A DNA stretch of 64,000 bases from Istiophorus platypterus (lineage: Eukaryota > Chordata > Actinopteri > Istiophoriformes > Istiophoridae), in the NCBI GenBank assembly GCA_016859345.1, contig CM029119.1, positions 7,973,912-8,037,911 on the forward strand. Direction: 5' to 3'. A model generated the notes under the pieces. That model was not told the origin of the DNA. It saw nothing but the letters and a program-made list of their open reading frames with translations, and ran no database searches. Below are positions 54,138-64,000 of the stretch, one piece after another (the first letter of the stretch is position 1; each line of letters begins with the position of its first letter). The position numbers and the translations under genes are program-made.

Positions 54138-57100
54138 ATGACGCAGGCCGTCCCGTTCCTGCTTCTGCTCAACACCTTGGCCTGCTGGGGTTTTGGCTTC
54201 CGGGGTTGCTCTCAGAACTACCCTGAGACCAGCATCATGTGGTGCTTCAACCAGAACATCGCCAACGTGTCCGAGGTCATTAGCACGGTTCCTGACAACA
54301 TAACGACGATCAACCTGTGCAAAAACAGGATCAGAGTCATCCCACCTGGATCATTCAGGGGGGTGCTCGGACTCAGAAACTTGGACCTGAGCCAGAACCA
54401 GCTGGTATCTCTAAAAGGAGGAGAATTCAGAGGCCTGGATGTCCTGGAGCATCTCAACCTTACCAGCAACAACATCTCCAGCATCCACTGCACTGCCTTT
54501 GAGGGACTCACTGGGCTACGAACACTCCTTCTTCCCTATAACACACTTACAACAATCTCAACAGATATCTTTAATTACCTTCCAGTGATTCAAGAAGTCG
54601 ATCTGTCTCTCAACATGCTCAAGTCTTTCAGCTGTGAAGAGTCTGGAGGCTCCTCCCCTCTTAAGAGTCTCAATCTTTTCGCAAACAACATCCAGAAGGT
54701 AAATGTGAGCTGCTTCCCTTCCCTTGAGTTCATCAAGCTGTCCAACAACTCAAAGCTGGAGTTGCAGGCAGATGTTTTTGCCTCCAACCCTGGGCTAAAG
54801 AGTCTGCTTCTTCAGAGAGTTAAAGCAGAAGCACTGGTGGGACTCTCGACGGAGACAAAGAGGAATCTCTCTTGGGTGGCGTTTTCTCTGTTTGTGGAGA
54901 AATCTCCTCTGACTGTCTGTGGAGTAATAAAAGGAATGGAACGGCTTAAGAGAGTAGAGGTATGTTTGCTCCTTGTGTTGCAGAATCTCTTTGCTTATGC
55001 AAAACCTATAGTGTATGGTTTTTAAATGTAAAGAAATACGATGTCAATTTAACTTGATACAGGTTGACCTGAGAGGGTCCAGGCTACCCCAACACAACTC
55101 CAGCCTGCTGGACTGTGCTGCTTCACCAGTGGTCATCATTATGGATGCAAACTTTGGAAATATGGCCAATTTTTCACTGGGTAAAGGGAATATAAGCAAA
55201 CTTTATCTCACTAACTGTGGGTTGGAGCAGATATCTGTCACCACATTCAACGGTTACCAAGGACTGAAAATGCTGCAGCTGAATCAAAACAAGGTCGTCA
55301 TTCATCAGGACACATTCAAAGGCCTGACTGATCTGACCTTTTTGAGTTTTGACAGGAACAAAATACGCGACATTGACCGAAACTGGTTCGTGCCTCTGAA
55401 GAAGCTTACTTGTCTCTCGCTCGTGAAAAACGAAATCACCGAGTTGAAACCGAAGGTGTTCAGTGCTCTCATCCAGCTCGAGCAGCTCTACTTGCAGTTC
55501 AACCTGCTAAAATACATCACAAAGAAGCCTTTCAGCAAGTTGCACAAGCTAATGAAGCTCAACCTCAGTCTGAACATCATCGATTTCATTGAAGAGGGCT
55601 CTTTCCAAGATCTGACAAGTCTCAGGTATTCATGATTTTCCTCTGATGTATTCATCTTTCCTGTCTGTCCATTTATTTAACACATCTTTTAACCCACAGA
55701 TACCTGGACTTAAGCGGGAATCGCATCAAGAGGCTCACACCACGTATTATGTCCGGACTTATAAATTTGAAGACATTTGTTTTGTACAATAACCGCCTAC
55801 ATTTTAGAACTTATGAAACTCCTTTTGTCAACCTTACTTCTCTGAAGGTAAATGCATTTCTCTGAGGCAGTTACATGCTCTTCCTGATCAGTAGAAGATT
55901 AATGCATTTGGTGAATAAATCTGTCTTTCTGTTTCTGTATCTCTTTATCTTCCATGCCTATTTTTGGAGAATCTGAACATGATCTACCAGGGGCCTGGAG
56001 GTCAGGGAATTGGGAATATTGGGCCGAATTTCTTCCAAGGTCAACGCCAACTTACCTCAGTTGCCATTGGGCACAGCATCATGGTCAACTTCCATCCTGA
56101 TGCTTTCGTTCCTCTGGTGAATTTGAAGTACCTGTACATAGCTGGAGTGGTTATGAAAACGACCAACCTGAGCGCAGCATTCTTCCCCCTGAAAAGGCTG
56201 CAGAGGTTGACTCTTTACAGAGCAGACCTTGATGCCCTGCCTGCTAACCTGCTGCCTTCAGATAATAGACTGGAGATTCTCCAAGTCCAGTCAAACCATG
56301 TCCGCACTGTGGACAAGTCAATGCTTGAAGCTATGCCAAGGTAGACTAACTACTGAAATATCTGGAAAACAGCTCTTAGAATATGAATCGAGACCATGTC
56401 TGTAAGATTAATCTGTGGCTACAAGCGGCAGGGAAAGAGTCAGCTTGGCTCTGACTGGTGGTAAAAAAAAAATAAAGAAATCAATCTAACAGCACCTCTG
56501 AAACTCATTAATGAACATGTTACATTCAATTTTTCTAATCTGTTAAAATAATAATAGTTAAAAAACATAGGGTAAAAATGACAAGTTCTAGTTTTGCACT
56601 GGGTTATGTGCTATACTATTTCTAACCCAGAAATAGCAACTTCCCGAAGTCTCCGCTGGTTTGCAAACTCAAAAGTGACAACAAGGTACTAAGAAGTCCA
56701 GGCCAGAAATAGGTTGGCATGTAACCCCATGACAACTGGAACTTATACGACTTGGGTTTTGTACAGCTGAAATAAGCAAAATACAAATTTGTGAGATTTA
56801 GAGGTGCTGGTAAGCATCTCTGAGCCGAGAGCAGAAATTTCAGCAAAATAATGTCAATCAGAATTGTGTTTTTTTATTGGCAAACGAGATATTCCTGTCT
56901 CACTATGCTGCGACTTTCCCCCTTTTTAACACTAAATTCCTCATGGCTTTTTGAAGCTCTCAGTGATCGGCCTGTCAGAATGTGAAGAGCCGAGCAGAGA
57001 CGCTGTTTAGATTTTTCAGTGAATATGTCCCATAAATGATCATAGAGAATATGGGAACAATTTTTCTTTTTTCTTTTAATGAAGCTTAGGCTGAAAAACA

Positions 57101-58520
57101 GTAACATTTCCTTTAATCCCACAGAGCTGGGTCTGACCAAACCTGCAATGTTGTGTTCTGCAGTAAAACCTATTCAACAAAGCCTAAATTTAATTTCCTT
57201 TTGTAAACTAAAAAAAGGGTGTGAATACAAGCCCACTTCCCTTTGTAGTTTCAGCATGTTCAGTGGCACCATGACCTCTGTATAACACAAATATCTACCA
57301 TCCCCATGAGCAACACGGGCTACAAGAAAAACTGAGATTCTGTTGGACATCTGCATCTCAAAACTAAAAGGGCGAACTCTGTATAAAAGATAAACTGCAG
57401 GCGTGTTGTGCTTATGAATGAGAAACAAATTGGTTCGCAGGTACTAGTTCTGTGACCACTTTACCCACACAAGTGCACAGATATTTTGTATGAATTTCAT
57501 TTTAATCAAAATGTCAACCTGGGTTTATGTTTGTTGGTTTCCAGACTTCGTATTTTGGACATTAGAGAAAACCCACTAACCTGTACCTGTGATAATGCTT
57601 GGTTCAAGAGCTGGGCTATCCATAACACTCACACGCAGGTACACAAGCTGCAGACAATGTGATAAGTATTAGTCTGTGTTTTAAGTCAACGAAAAGTACG
57701 TGGCTATAACTTTCTTCGACGGTTCAAATGTTACAGTTCTCTTGTGTTTTTCCTGTTAAACTCTCTTTAGGTTTCCTATCTGTACAACCTCCGGTGCGCC
57801 AACGACAGAAGTTCTCCCTACCTGTGGCAGTTTGATGATAAAGCCTGCTCCTATGAACAAGTTTCCTTCACTCTCTTCATCACCTGCTCTGTGATGGACG
57901 TGTTGTTTTTATGTTTGTGCCTGGCCTGGCACACATGTGGCCCTGCCGTGCGCTACCTGCTGCTCATCCTCAGGGCCAAACTACGTGGACGTAGGGGACC
58001 AGCGGGGCCCAGATTCCAGTATGATGCCTTCATTTCCTACAGCTCCAGGGACGAGGCGTGGGTGATGGGACAGCTGGTGGCCAATCTTGAGAGGCCGGCT
58101 GCTGGCGCACAGAGGCTCAGACTGTGCCTCCACCACAGAGACTTCCGCCCCGGCGCCGCGGTTCTGGAGAACATCGAGGCAGCCATCTATGGCTCTCGTC
58201 ACACCATCTGCGTGGTGACACATCACTTCCTGCGCAGCGAGTGGTGCTCGTTGGAGTTCCAGCTGGCCAGTCTGAGGCTTCTGTGTGATGGCAGTGATGT
58301 CCTGCTGCTGGTGTTCCTGGAGGAGATACCCGAGCACTGCCTGTCTCCCTACACGCGCCTACGCAAGATCGTCCACAGGAGGACCTACCTCCTGTGGCCC
58401 GAGAAACCTCAAGAGCAGGACGCTTTCTGGGTCAGACTGAGAGATGCTTTGAAAGACAGTGAGGCGGAAGAAGAGGGAGGCAGAGGAGGAGAGGACGAGT
58501 TGGCACGGTTGATTGGCTAA
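54138..58520 (+). CDS. Toll-like receptor of the TLR11 family (TLR22/TLR23-like), 6 coding exons
   Basis: Type I membrane pattern-recognition receptor that signals through MyD88-type adaptors via its TIR domain. Exons by frame and GT-AG sites: 54138-54959, 55063-55625, 55700-55847, 55970-56340, 57545-57638 and 57771-58520. They give 915 residues with every junction in phase and no stop. Layout: signal peptide about 1-20 (FLLLLNTLACWGF); N-terminal cap with Cys residues; leucine-rich repeats such as LRNLDLSQNQL and LEHLNLTSNNI to about 630; C-terminal cap (NPLTCTCDNAWF) about 640-695; membrane helix about 697-719; TIR about 749-895. TIR box 1 is YDAFISYSSRDEAW. Box 2, with the BB-loop proline (P793), is CLHHRDFRPG. 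Box 3 is the FW at 885-886. The TIR sequence resembles fish TLR22/TLR23 most by memory. The multi-exon structure is unlike the usual single-exon tlr21/tlr22, so tlr23 or a related member is possible. I give no symbol. Confidence 0.9.
56478..56820. repeat. Inverted pair of dispersed-repeat copies in TLR intron 4
   Basis: Forward copy: aacagcacctctgaaactcattaatg, then aagttctagttttgcactgggttatg and tatttctaacccagaaatagc (about 56490-56660). Reverse copy: ggccagaaataggttggcatgtaacccc, then gacaactggaactt and agatttagaggtgctgg (about 56700-56812). The reverse complement of the second follows the order of the first. The two arms face each other around a short spacer and could fold into a long imperfect hairpin in the pre-mRNA. 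The family is the same as at 41700 and 61820. Confidence 0.65.
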
Positions 58521-58524
58521 AGTA

Positions 58525-59010
58525 TTTGTGTTAAGTATTTTAACACACTTGTAGACATGCATTGTATCACTAGCCTTAAAATTTTCAGACTGTTAGTTAT
58601 AATCCTAATCTTTCTGTGGCTCGTAAACTGCGTTATTAGTGCGTCCTGTTTCTTTGTTCCAAGAAAATTCATCTGGTATGTCTGGTTAAATCTGCACAAC
58701 AGATTAGTTAAGAGACGGGTTATAATAGAAATTTTATTTTGATTGATACTGATAAGTTATAAGTAATTTACTTTTGTGAATGTAGTATATTAGAAAACCT
58801 AATAACTACAATATGTATGTATATATAGAGTCAGCAGTGAGACTTACTCTTGTTCTTATTTACATAGTACAAATAGATACTGAATCTATAAACAGATTTA
58901 CCGTCTATGGTCAACAGCTGGGGACAACATGGGGACAACATGGGGACAAAGGCTTGTCTTAACCTCTGTTGTCTACTTCAGTTTCTCCACTGCTGGTTGT
59001 AGTAAGCACT

Positions 59011-59061
<51 letters not shown>

Positions 59062-59150
59062 TAACAGAATTCACATGACAGAAATTTCAAAATGCTTAAG
59101 TTTTGTTTCTGAGGAACCTGTGTAGTGTTTGCTTACACTGATTAGTAAAA
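58525..59150 (+). other. TLR 3' untranslated region and flank
   Basis: AT-rich sequence after the TLR stop. It includes a short tandem array of ggggacaacat units at 58920-58950 and a (TA)n microsatellite at 59013-59057. The first canonical AATAAA is at 59259-59264, inside the following repeat, so the true 3' end is uncertain. Confidence 0.4.
59013..59057 (+). repeat. (TA)n microsatellite
   Basis: About 44 bases of AT dinucleotides, about 500 bases after the TLR stop codon. Confidence 0.95.
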
Positions 59151-59154
59151 AGAA

Positions 59155-59740
59155 AAAGGATAATAGTGGAAGAAGTATTGCAATCCTTTACTTCTGTAAA
59201 GTACCAAGAAAAAAAAAATTATTTCATTACTATAAGATTTCAAGCATTAAAACCCTAAAATAAAAGTACATAAATATGATCGGCAAATTGTACTTAAAAC
59301 AAAAGATCACAAGACTAATCTGAGGGGTTGTGACATAATTAATGGAGTAGTGATGAAGAGAACATTAAGTTCGCTGTTTTCATTTGTTTGACTTCTCTCT
59401 GCAAAGTTTAGAGAGGGAAATACTCTTTGGTGGGACTGCTAACAGCTTATGCATATCTGAAATGTGATGAGGCCCTAAGGTTATAAGCTTGTCATACGTC
59501 AAATTTTTTTGTGGTTTTTCTTGAAGGTGAATGCTTAGTCTGAAAAATATTCAGTAGCTATAGTTGTCAGATAAATGTGGAATAAAAAAGGACAGTATTT
59601 GTCTCTAACATGTAGAGGACTAGAAGTACAAAGTAATATAATATCAAAATACTCAAGTAAAGTAAAAGTACCTCAAATATGTACATAAGCACAGCGCTGT
59701 AGTAAGTTTACTTACTTTCCAAAAAGCAGGGGGCTCCTCT
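59155..59740 (-). repeat. Dispersed fish repeat of the TACTTTTACTTTT type, reverse orientation
   Basis: It begins at gtggaagaagtattgcaatcctttac, the reverse complement of the typical end of this family, and continues to caagtaaagtaaaagtacctc and tagtaagtttacttactttcc. The two parts (59155-59300 and 59585-59740) flank about 280 bases of other sequence, so the copy is internally diverged or interrupted. It fills the gap between the convergent TLR and mprip genes. Confidence 0.6.
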
Positions 59741-59891
59741 ACACTTTGATACTGATCTCTATCACTTTTGGTGTTTACTGCTATATTTTAAGTACTTCCA
59801 CTATTTCAGGGCTAAACAGTTAGCTCAAATGTGAAAAAAAAAATGTGTCAAAAAAAAAAAAAATGCTACCTCAAGATTTCCAAACACTTCA

Positions 59892-61220
59892 TTTATTTGA
59901 CGTTATACATTCAAATGAAAATAAAAAATATTCATATATATATATTTCGTATAGAGCTAGTGAGCAAGTTACAAGTTTAAAACAAAACACAGAAGTCTTC
60001 CATGTGGCATATATATACAAGGCGTGGTTTGAATACTATACAGTGTGTATCCATAGCTGCACAGGTTTCATGGATGTTTATATTCTTCACTCAGTTCAGG
60101 CACAACTAGATTTCAGTGAGAGGTCAGGGATTGGGCCAAGTGCTTCAAGACTGCCGCTTACAGTAAAACATTTCAATCTCAACACCTAAACAGTAGGACT
60201 TGCAAAAGCAAAGCTTATTAGTGTTACAAGATCCACACTAAAGCATAAAGTAGGAAAATGAGGCAACATGATCATACTGCAATTTCAAATTATACTGTAC
60301 AGTCATGCAAAGTCCTAAATATTTTTTATGAGATGATATTCTCACACCAAAGTCAAAAAAAATAGCAAACACAAATTTATGTTTTAAGAAACTTAAAAAA
60401 AAAAAAATCCAGTATGACTATAGAGTCACTGTTCACTAAGTTTGACAGAAGTCAGGATGTTTGGTTGCACTGCAATAATAGACTCGAAGTCACTACATCA
60501 ATTTGAAAAAACAAAAACAAAAAAAAAAAGCTTCCTCAAGTAGTCAAGTGGTAAGTGCAATCCCACCCCCCCCTTTTCCCCCTTCACACACGGACACTCC
60601 ATTTTTATAAAACTCTCATACATATGCAAGTTAAGCATCACATTGTTTTCCACTATCACTAAATCATAGTAATAGTACAGCAGATGCCCCAACAATCAAC
60701 AGCAAACCATACTCTTACTTGTATCCAGTAGTTATGTACAACAGAACTGGTGCAACATTCAACACATTAAAAATTATTAGATATAGAAACTGTAACAATA
60801 ATAAAATACAGCAGATACTTAATTCATATTGGGAAATATATATATATTATTCATAGTGTGTATTGCTGTCTGTTTTGGCATTTTGGAGGATCAATAAAAA
60901 TGCTGTCATTTATCCCTCTCACAGCTTATTTGACATGTCTCCAACTTGGACAGATTATACATCTATGTATTTTTTTAAAGGAATCTAACAGGATTGATTC
61001 AGTAAAACTTTTTACTATTGAAAAAAAAAAAAAAAAACAAATACAAATATATGACGACTTATCAGAGGCATGGAAGCAGCAGGTCCATGTTAAGAATCGA
61101 GCATTATAGATTTTTTTTCCATTTCCATTTAAGAGTCTTCAGCTGATACTGGCAAAGCCGTAGCAATTGGACCAAAAACAAACTCCAGGAAAGAGAAAAG
61201 AAACTTCAGATTCAGGATAT
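59892..61220 (-). other. mprip: Presumed 3' untranslated region of mprip
   Basis: Read on the minus strand, this is the sequence after the mprip stop codon. It has no exon of its own. TTTATT at 59892-59897 is the complement of AATAAA and is a reasonable polyadenylation signal, giving a 3' UTR of about 1.3 kb. Its end is not certain. Long A-runs at 60400, 60520 and 61020 are simple homopolymers. Confidence 0.4.
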
Positions 61221-63882
61221 TCAAATCTTTTTGGAATCTTTTGCCTCAAAAAGCTTCATGCGCTCCTGCACAGTTAGTCCCTCTTTCAGGCTCTGTTGAA
61301 AGAAAGGAAAGTAAATTATTTTTAACAGATAAGGACACGTGGGCGGACAAGAGTGTTAAAAAAACAAAAATACATAAACACACAGACACCGCCAAACAGT
61401 TAGGTTTTATGTGAGGCAGCTGTCAGGCCCAGAGATTTTTCTTCTCTGGATGACATACTTTAATTCAGGACAATTAAAGACACACAAGCGTGGTTATGCT
61501 GGAATATGGCCGTGCCACAAAAAGAGTACCTATTGGTGCACACAACACTGAAAGAAATTCAAACAGTGAAGACTCACAGACCCACACACAGACAAAAAAA
61601 AGATAACAGAAAGTTTTTTACACTAACAGAGCAAAACAGTGTTGGAACCTATAAGATGTGCTTCATAGAAAAGACTGTCCACTGATAAAAAAAACTTGAT
61701 ATTAACAAATCACTACTGCAAACTCAAAACATTTGTGGAAATACACGGGTGACATTGTTCAAAATCTAACATGACTAAACCAAAACGCTGTTTAATTAGG
61801 TGTTGGATTATCAAAGAAACTGTTAAACATTTCGGGAAAAATTCACTTATTTGTTGTTTTGCCATGAGATAGATAAGATCGATATTGTTCTCATGTTTGT
61901 ATGCCACATATAAAGCTGCAGCCAGCAGCAAGTTATCTTAGCTTAGCATAAAGACAGGAACCAGGGATGGATGTACGGATTAAAAAAACAAAATATATCA
62001 GCTTAATCCGTGAGATTCAGAGGGGTTGGTGGACAGATTCATCTAGCCTGGCTACAGCTGTTTCCTCCCTTTCCAGTCTTTAAGCTAAGCTAACTTGCTG
62101 TTGGATGCAGTCTGATTTTTACTAAAACTGACTTAAGATGTTACTGATGTCCTCATTCAACTCAAGGCAAAAATGCAAATAAATATATTTCCCAAAATGA
62201 CGAGCTGTTCTTTTAAGCAAACTGTATGAGCGACAAAAGTAGAAGACCTGTTAATGTTCACACCTGTGATGCTGGACTTAGTGGCCACTACAATTCGCTT
62301 TGGTGGTGCAGGTTGGGGCAAGAAAGGAAGGGGTGGGGGGGTAAGGGAGATCATGCTAGGGTGGTGAGGACATGCTTTTCTCTATGTCATGCTATACCTA
62401 CAGCACTTCTCGGGGCAGGGTTGGGGAGTATCACCCCACAATGGGAGTGTCAGCTATCCCATGAGACCTGTTCAGTAACAGACTGATGGACAAAAACAGA
62501 CAGATGACAAACTTACGAGACAAGAGACTTTCAGCGACAACGTCCTGACCAACCAACTCTGGAACAGATTTTCTACAGTACGTGGTAGCTGAGTTGCAAC
62601 AATTAACAGTGACAAAGTCTGTACAACCAGATGCTGAAACACCACGTCACATACACCAAACTGAACTGGTGGCTTTAGATTGCGTGGATTTTTTTTTTAT
62701 TTAATTAAATTTATCTTTATTAAATTTAACACTCACCTTAGACCTTACGCCTCTCAATTGCTTAGAGGTTGTTGACTGTTCTTTTTTGATGAAATCTGGA
62801 TTACTTTTTGATTTCATGATATCTACAAAAAAAATAAAAATACAGTATGAGTATGTCATCATTGACCTCAAGTAGCATAATAACATCGAACGTATAATTT
62901 CCAAGCCCTTGAACTGATAACAGACACGTTAAACTGAGTTGCAATTATACTGATTGTCATCATATCACTCCTGAATGAATCATATTACTGACAAATATCT
63001 TTGGCAGTGCAAATACAATTAGGGTTAATTCAACTCAATCAGGATTTAGTAATCAGAAAATCTAACTCATTCTACTTACCGTAACCAGATGTGACTGTTC
63101 CATCAACAGTCCTCTCGCCTAAAGCTTCTGTGGCAATGAGCAGTTTCTCTTTCAGTTTGCTGATGTCGCAGTCAGCCTTTGCTTTCACAATGCTGAGCTC
63201 TTTATATATGTCCTTATATTTGTCTGTGGCATATTTCTTGTCCTTTTAAAATTAAAATCAATAATACAGCCTTAGTTTTTTTCAATTTTGTTATTAAGAC
63301 ATGAAGAAGTACAGGTACATACAAATTGTTGGCTATACATCACAATTTGCTTTACTTACCCTTAAAGCAGACTGCAGCTCATCTTTCAAAGAGTGGATTT
63401 CCTGTTTAAGGTACTGGATCTCTGACTCCTTAATACGTAGCAACACCTACAAGATGGAGACAGACACTCATGAGATTAAAGAGTAAATGAGTGTTTGTGT
63501 GTTTGTTTCTGTGCAGGTTGTGTGTGTAAACATACCTCTAGTTCATACACATCTTTGCCCTGGGTAAGTGGTGACAACACCGTTTCCCCGCTGAAACAGG
63601 AGCGCATCCGAGTGATCTCTGCACTCAGTCGGTTATTTAATTCCTGCTGGACAGAATAAAGTCATGCAGTAATTCTGCAGACATAAATGTTTTTTGTGCA
63701 TGTACATTAAGTGCATTCAAACCTGGTTGTGAGCATTTAGCTCCTGGTTCTCTCTCTGACACTGCCTGAGGGCCTGCCTCTCGGCCTCCAGCGCCTGGGC
63801 CAGATGAGCATTCTCCAGACATTTCTGAGAATACTGCTCCGATAACACCTCAAGTTCTCTCTGGATAGACTGCAGCTCCTCC
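61221..63882 (-). CDS. mprip: MPRIP C-terminal coiled-coil region (last 6 coding exons, 5' end off the window)
   Basis: Myosin phosphatase Rho-interacting protein is an actin- and stress-fibre-associated scaffold that links RhoA and the MBS subunit of myosin phosphatase; its C-terminal coiled coil contacts the phosphatase subunit. Exons in transcript order (minus strand): 63882-63723, 63643-63536, 63446-63360, 63242-63080, 62822-62737 and 61292-61221, about 225 codons, all junctions in phase. The reading is a continuous heptad-type coiled coil (SEQYSQKCLENAHLAQALEA, then KESEIQYLKQEIHSLKDELQ, then KAKADCDISKLKEKL). It then gives the family-specific tail (GYDIMKSKSNPDFIKK) and ends in GLTVQERMKLFEAKDSKKI. 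This tail distinguishes mprip from its paralogue triobp, as I remember that family. The PH domains and the N-terminal half lie beyond the right edge. The second acceptor listed is a CAGCAG tandem, so one extra Gln (start at 63646) is possible. Confidence 0.9.
61815..62218. repeat. Foldback repeat (two inverted arms) in the last mprip intron
   Basis: Left arm: gaaactgttaaacatttcggg, aattcacttatttg, gccagcagcaagttatcttagc and gcataaagacaggaacc (about 61820-61965). Right arm, read in reverse complement: taaaagaacagctcgtcattttggg, aaatatatttatttg, aacagcaagttagcttagc and ttaaagactggaa (about 62218-62070). The element is therefore an inverted repeat with arms of about 150 bases around a 100-base centre. 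This looks like either a foldback/MITE-type element or two copies inserted head to head. Confidence 0.65.
62220..62735. other. Intronic sequence of mprip
   Basis: Non-coding sequence inside the last intron of mprip. A G-rich tract lies at 62310-62350. No alternative last exon was recognised, although mammalian MPRIP has alternative C-termini. Confidence 0.4.
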
Positions 63883-64000
63883 CTAGACAGTCAGATGATT
63901 ATACGATCAACTGGAGTTCTCTTCTGATGTTTACAAAATGCATTTGAGTTTTTTTCTAGCATAAAAGAGAACGAAACCTTTAATCATATAGTGATCATAA

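Noticed and set aside
54138..55025. TLR fragment ending in a stop at 55025 as a short soluble receptor or pseudogene
   Set aside because: The tail after 54959 is intronic: a gtatgt donor lies there and the reading resumes in phase at 55063 after an acceptor. The full receptor is intact.
61221..63882. Assignment of the minus-strand coiled-coil exons to triobp
   Set aside because: The tail with GYDIMKSKSNPDF and the QERMKLFE ending corresponds to MPRIP as I remember it; TRIOBP ends soon after the coiled coil with a different sequence.

Overview
This window is vertebrate nuclear DNA, most likely from a spiny-rayed (percomorph) teleost. The signs are intron-split genes with GT-AG junctions, AATAAA polyadenylation signals, very many (CA)n/(TG)n microsatellites, and copies of interspersed repeats that I recognise from memory as common in percomorph genomes. 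A TLR11-family Toll-like receptor of the fish TLR22/TLR23 type also points to fish. There is no bacterial, phage, plasmid or CRISPR content.

Layout. From 1 to about 18.3 kb there is no gene I can support, only a CpG-rich promoter-like block at the left edge, microsatellites and repeat fragments. From 18.3 to 25.0 kb lies stub1 (CHIP, a TPR plus U-box ubiquitin ligase), with a CpG-rich promoter and seven coding exons. From 26.3 to 28.4 kb lies a short secreted pentraxin of the CRP/SAP type on the same strand. From 28.4 to 45.7 kb is a gene-poor stretch with repeats and several GC-rich, unique-looking blocks that could be regulatory. From 45.8 to 51.9 kb lies prr35 (ZNF750-like, one atypical CCHC zinc finger and a CtBP-binding motif), with a TATA-containing promoter and two untranslated leader exons. 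From 54.1 to 58.5 kb lies an intact six-exon TLR. From 61.2 to 63.9 kb, on the minus strand and running off the right edge, are the last six coding exons of mprip (myosin phosphatase Rho-interacting protein), converging on the TLR.

How the genes relate. stub1 and prr35 both map to human 16p13.3, so part of this neighbourhood looks like conserved synteny. MPRIP is on 17p11.2 in human, so the right end differs. The pentraxin and the TLR are both innate-immune recognition proteins, but nothing in the sequence links them functionally.

Most noteworthy points. (1) The TLR is split into six coding exons, whereas fish tlr21 and tlr22 are usually described as having a single coding exon. (2) The strongest donor and nearest acceptor of the prr35 coding exons do not agree in phase, while an acceptor 56 bp further in restores the frame. 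(3) The pentraxin departs from the family signature and its calcium-site residues, and its start codon is ambiguous. (4) Foldback (inverted) repeat pairs sit inside introns of the TLR and of mprip. I found no convincing new biological system. Exon boundaries were read by eye from frame, splice consensus and remembered homologues, with no alignment or expression data.
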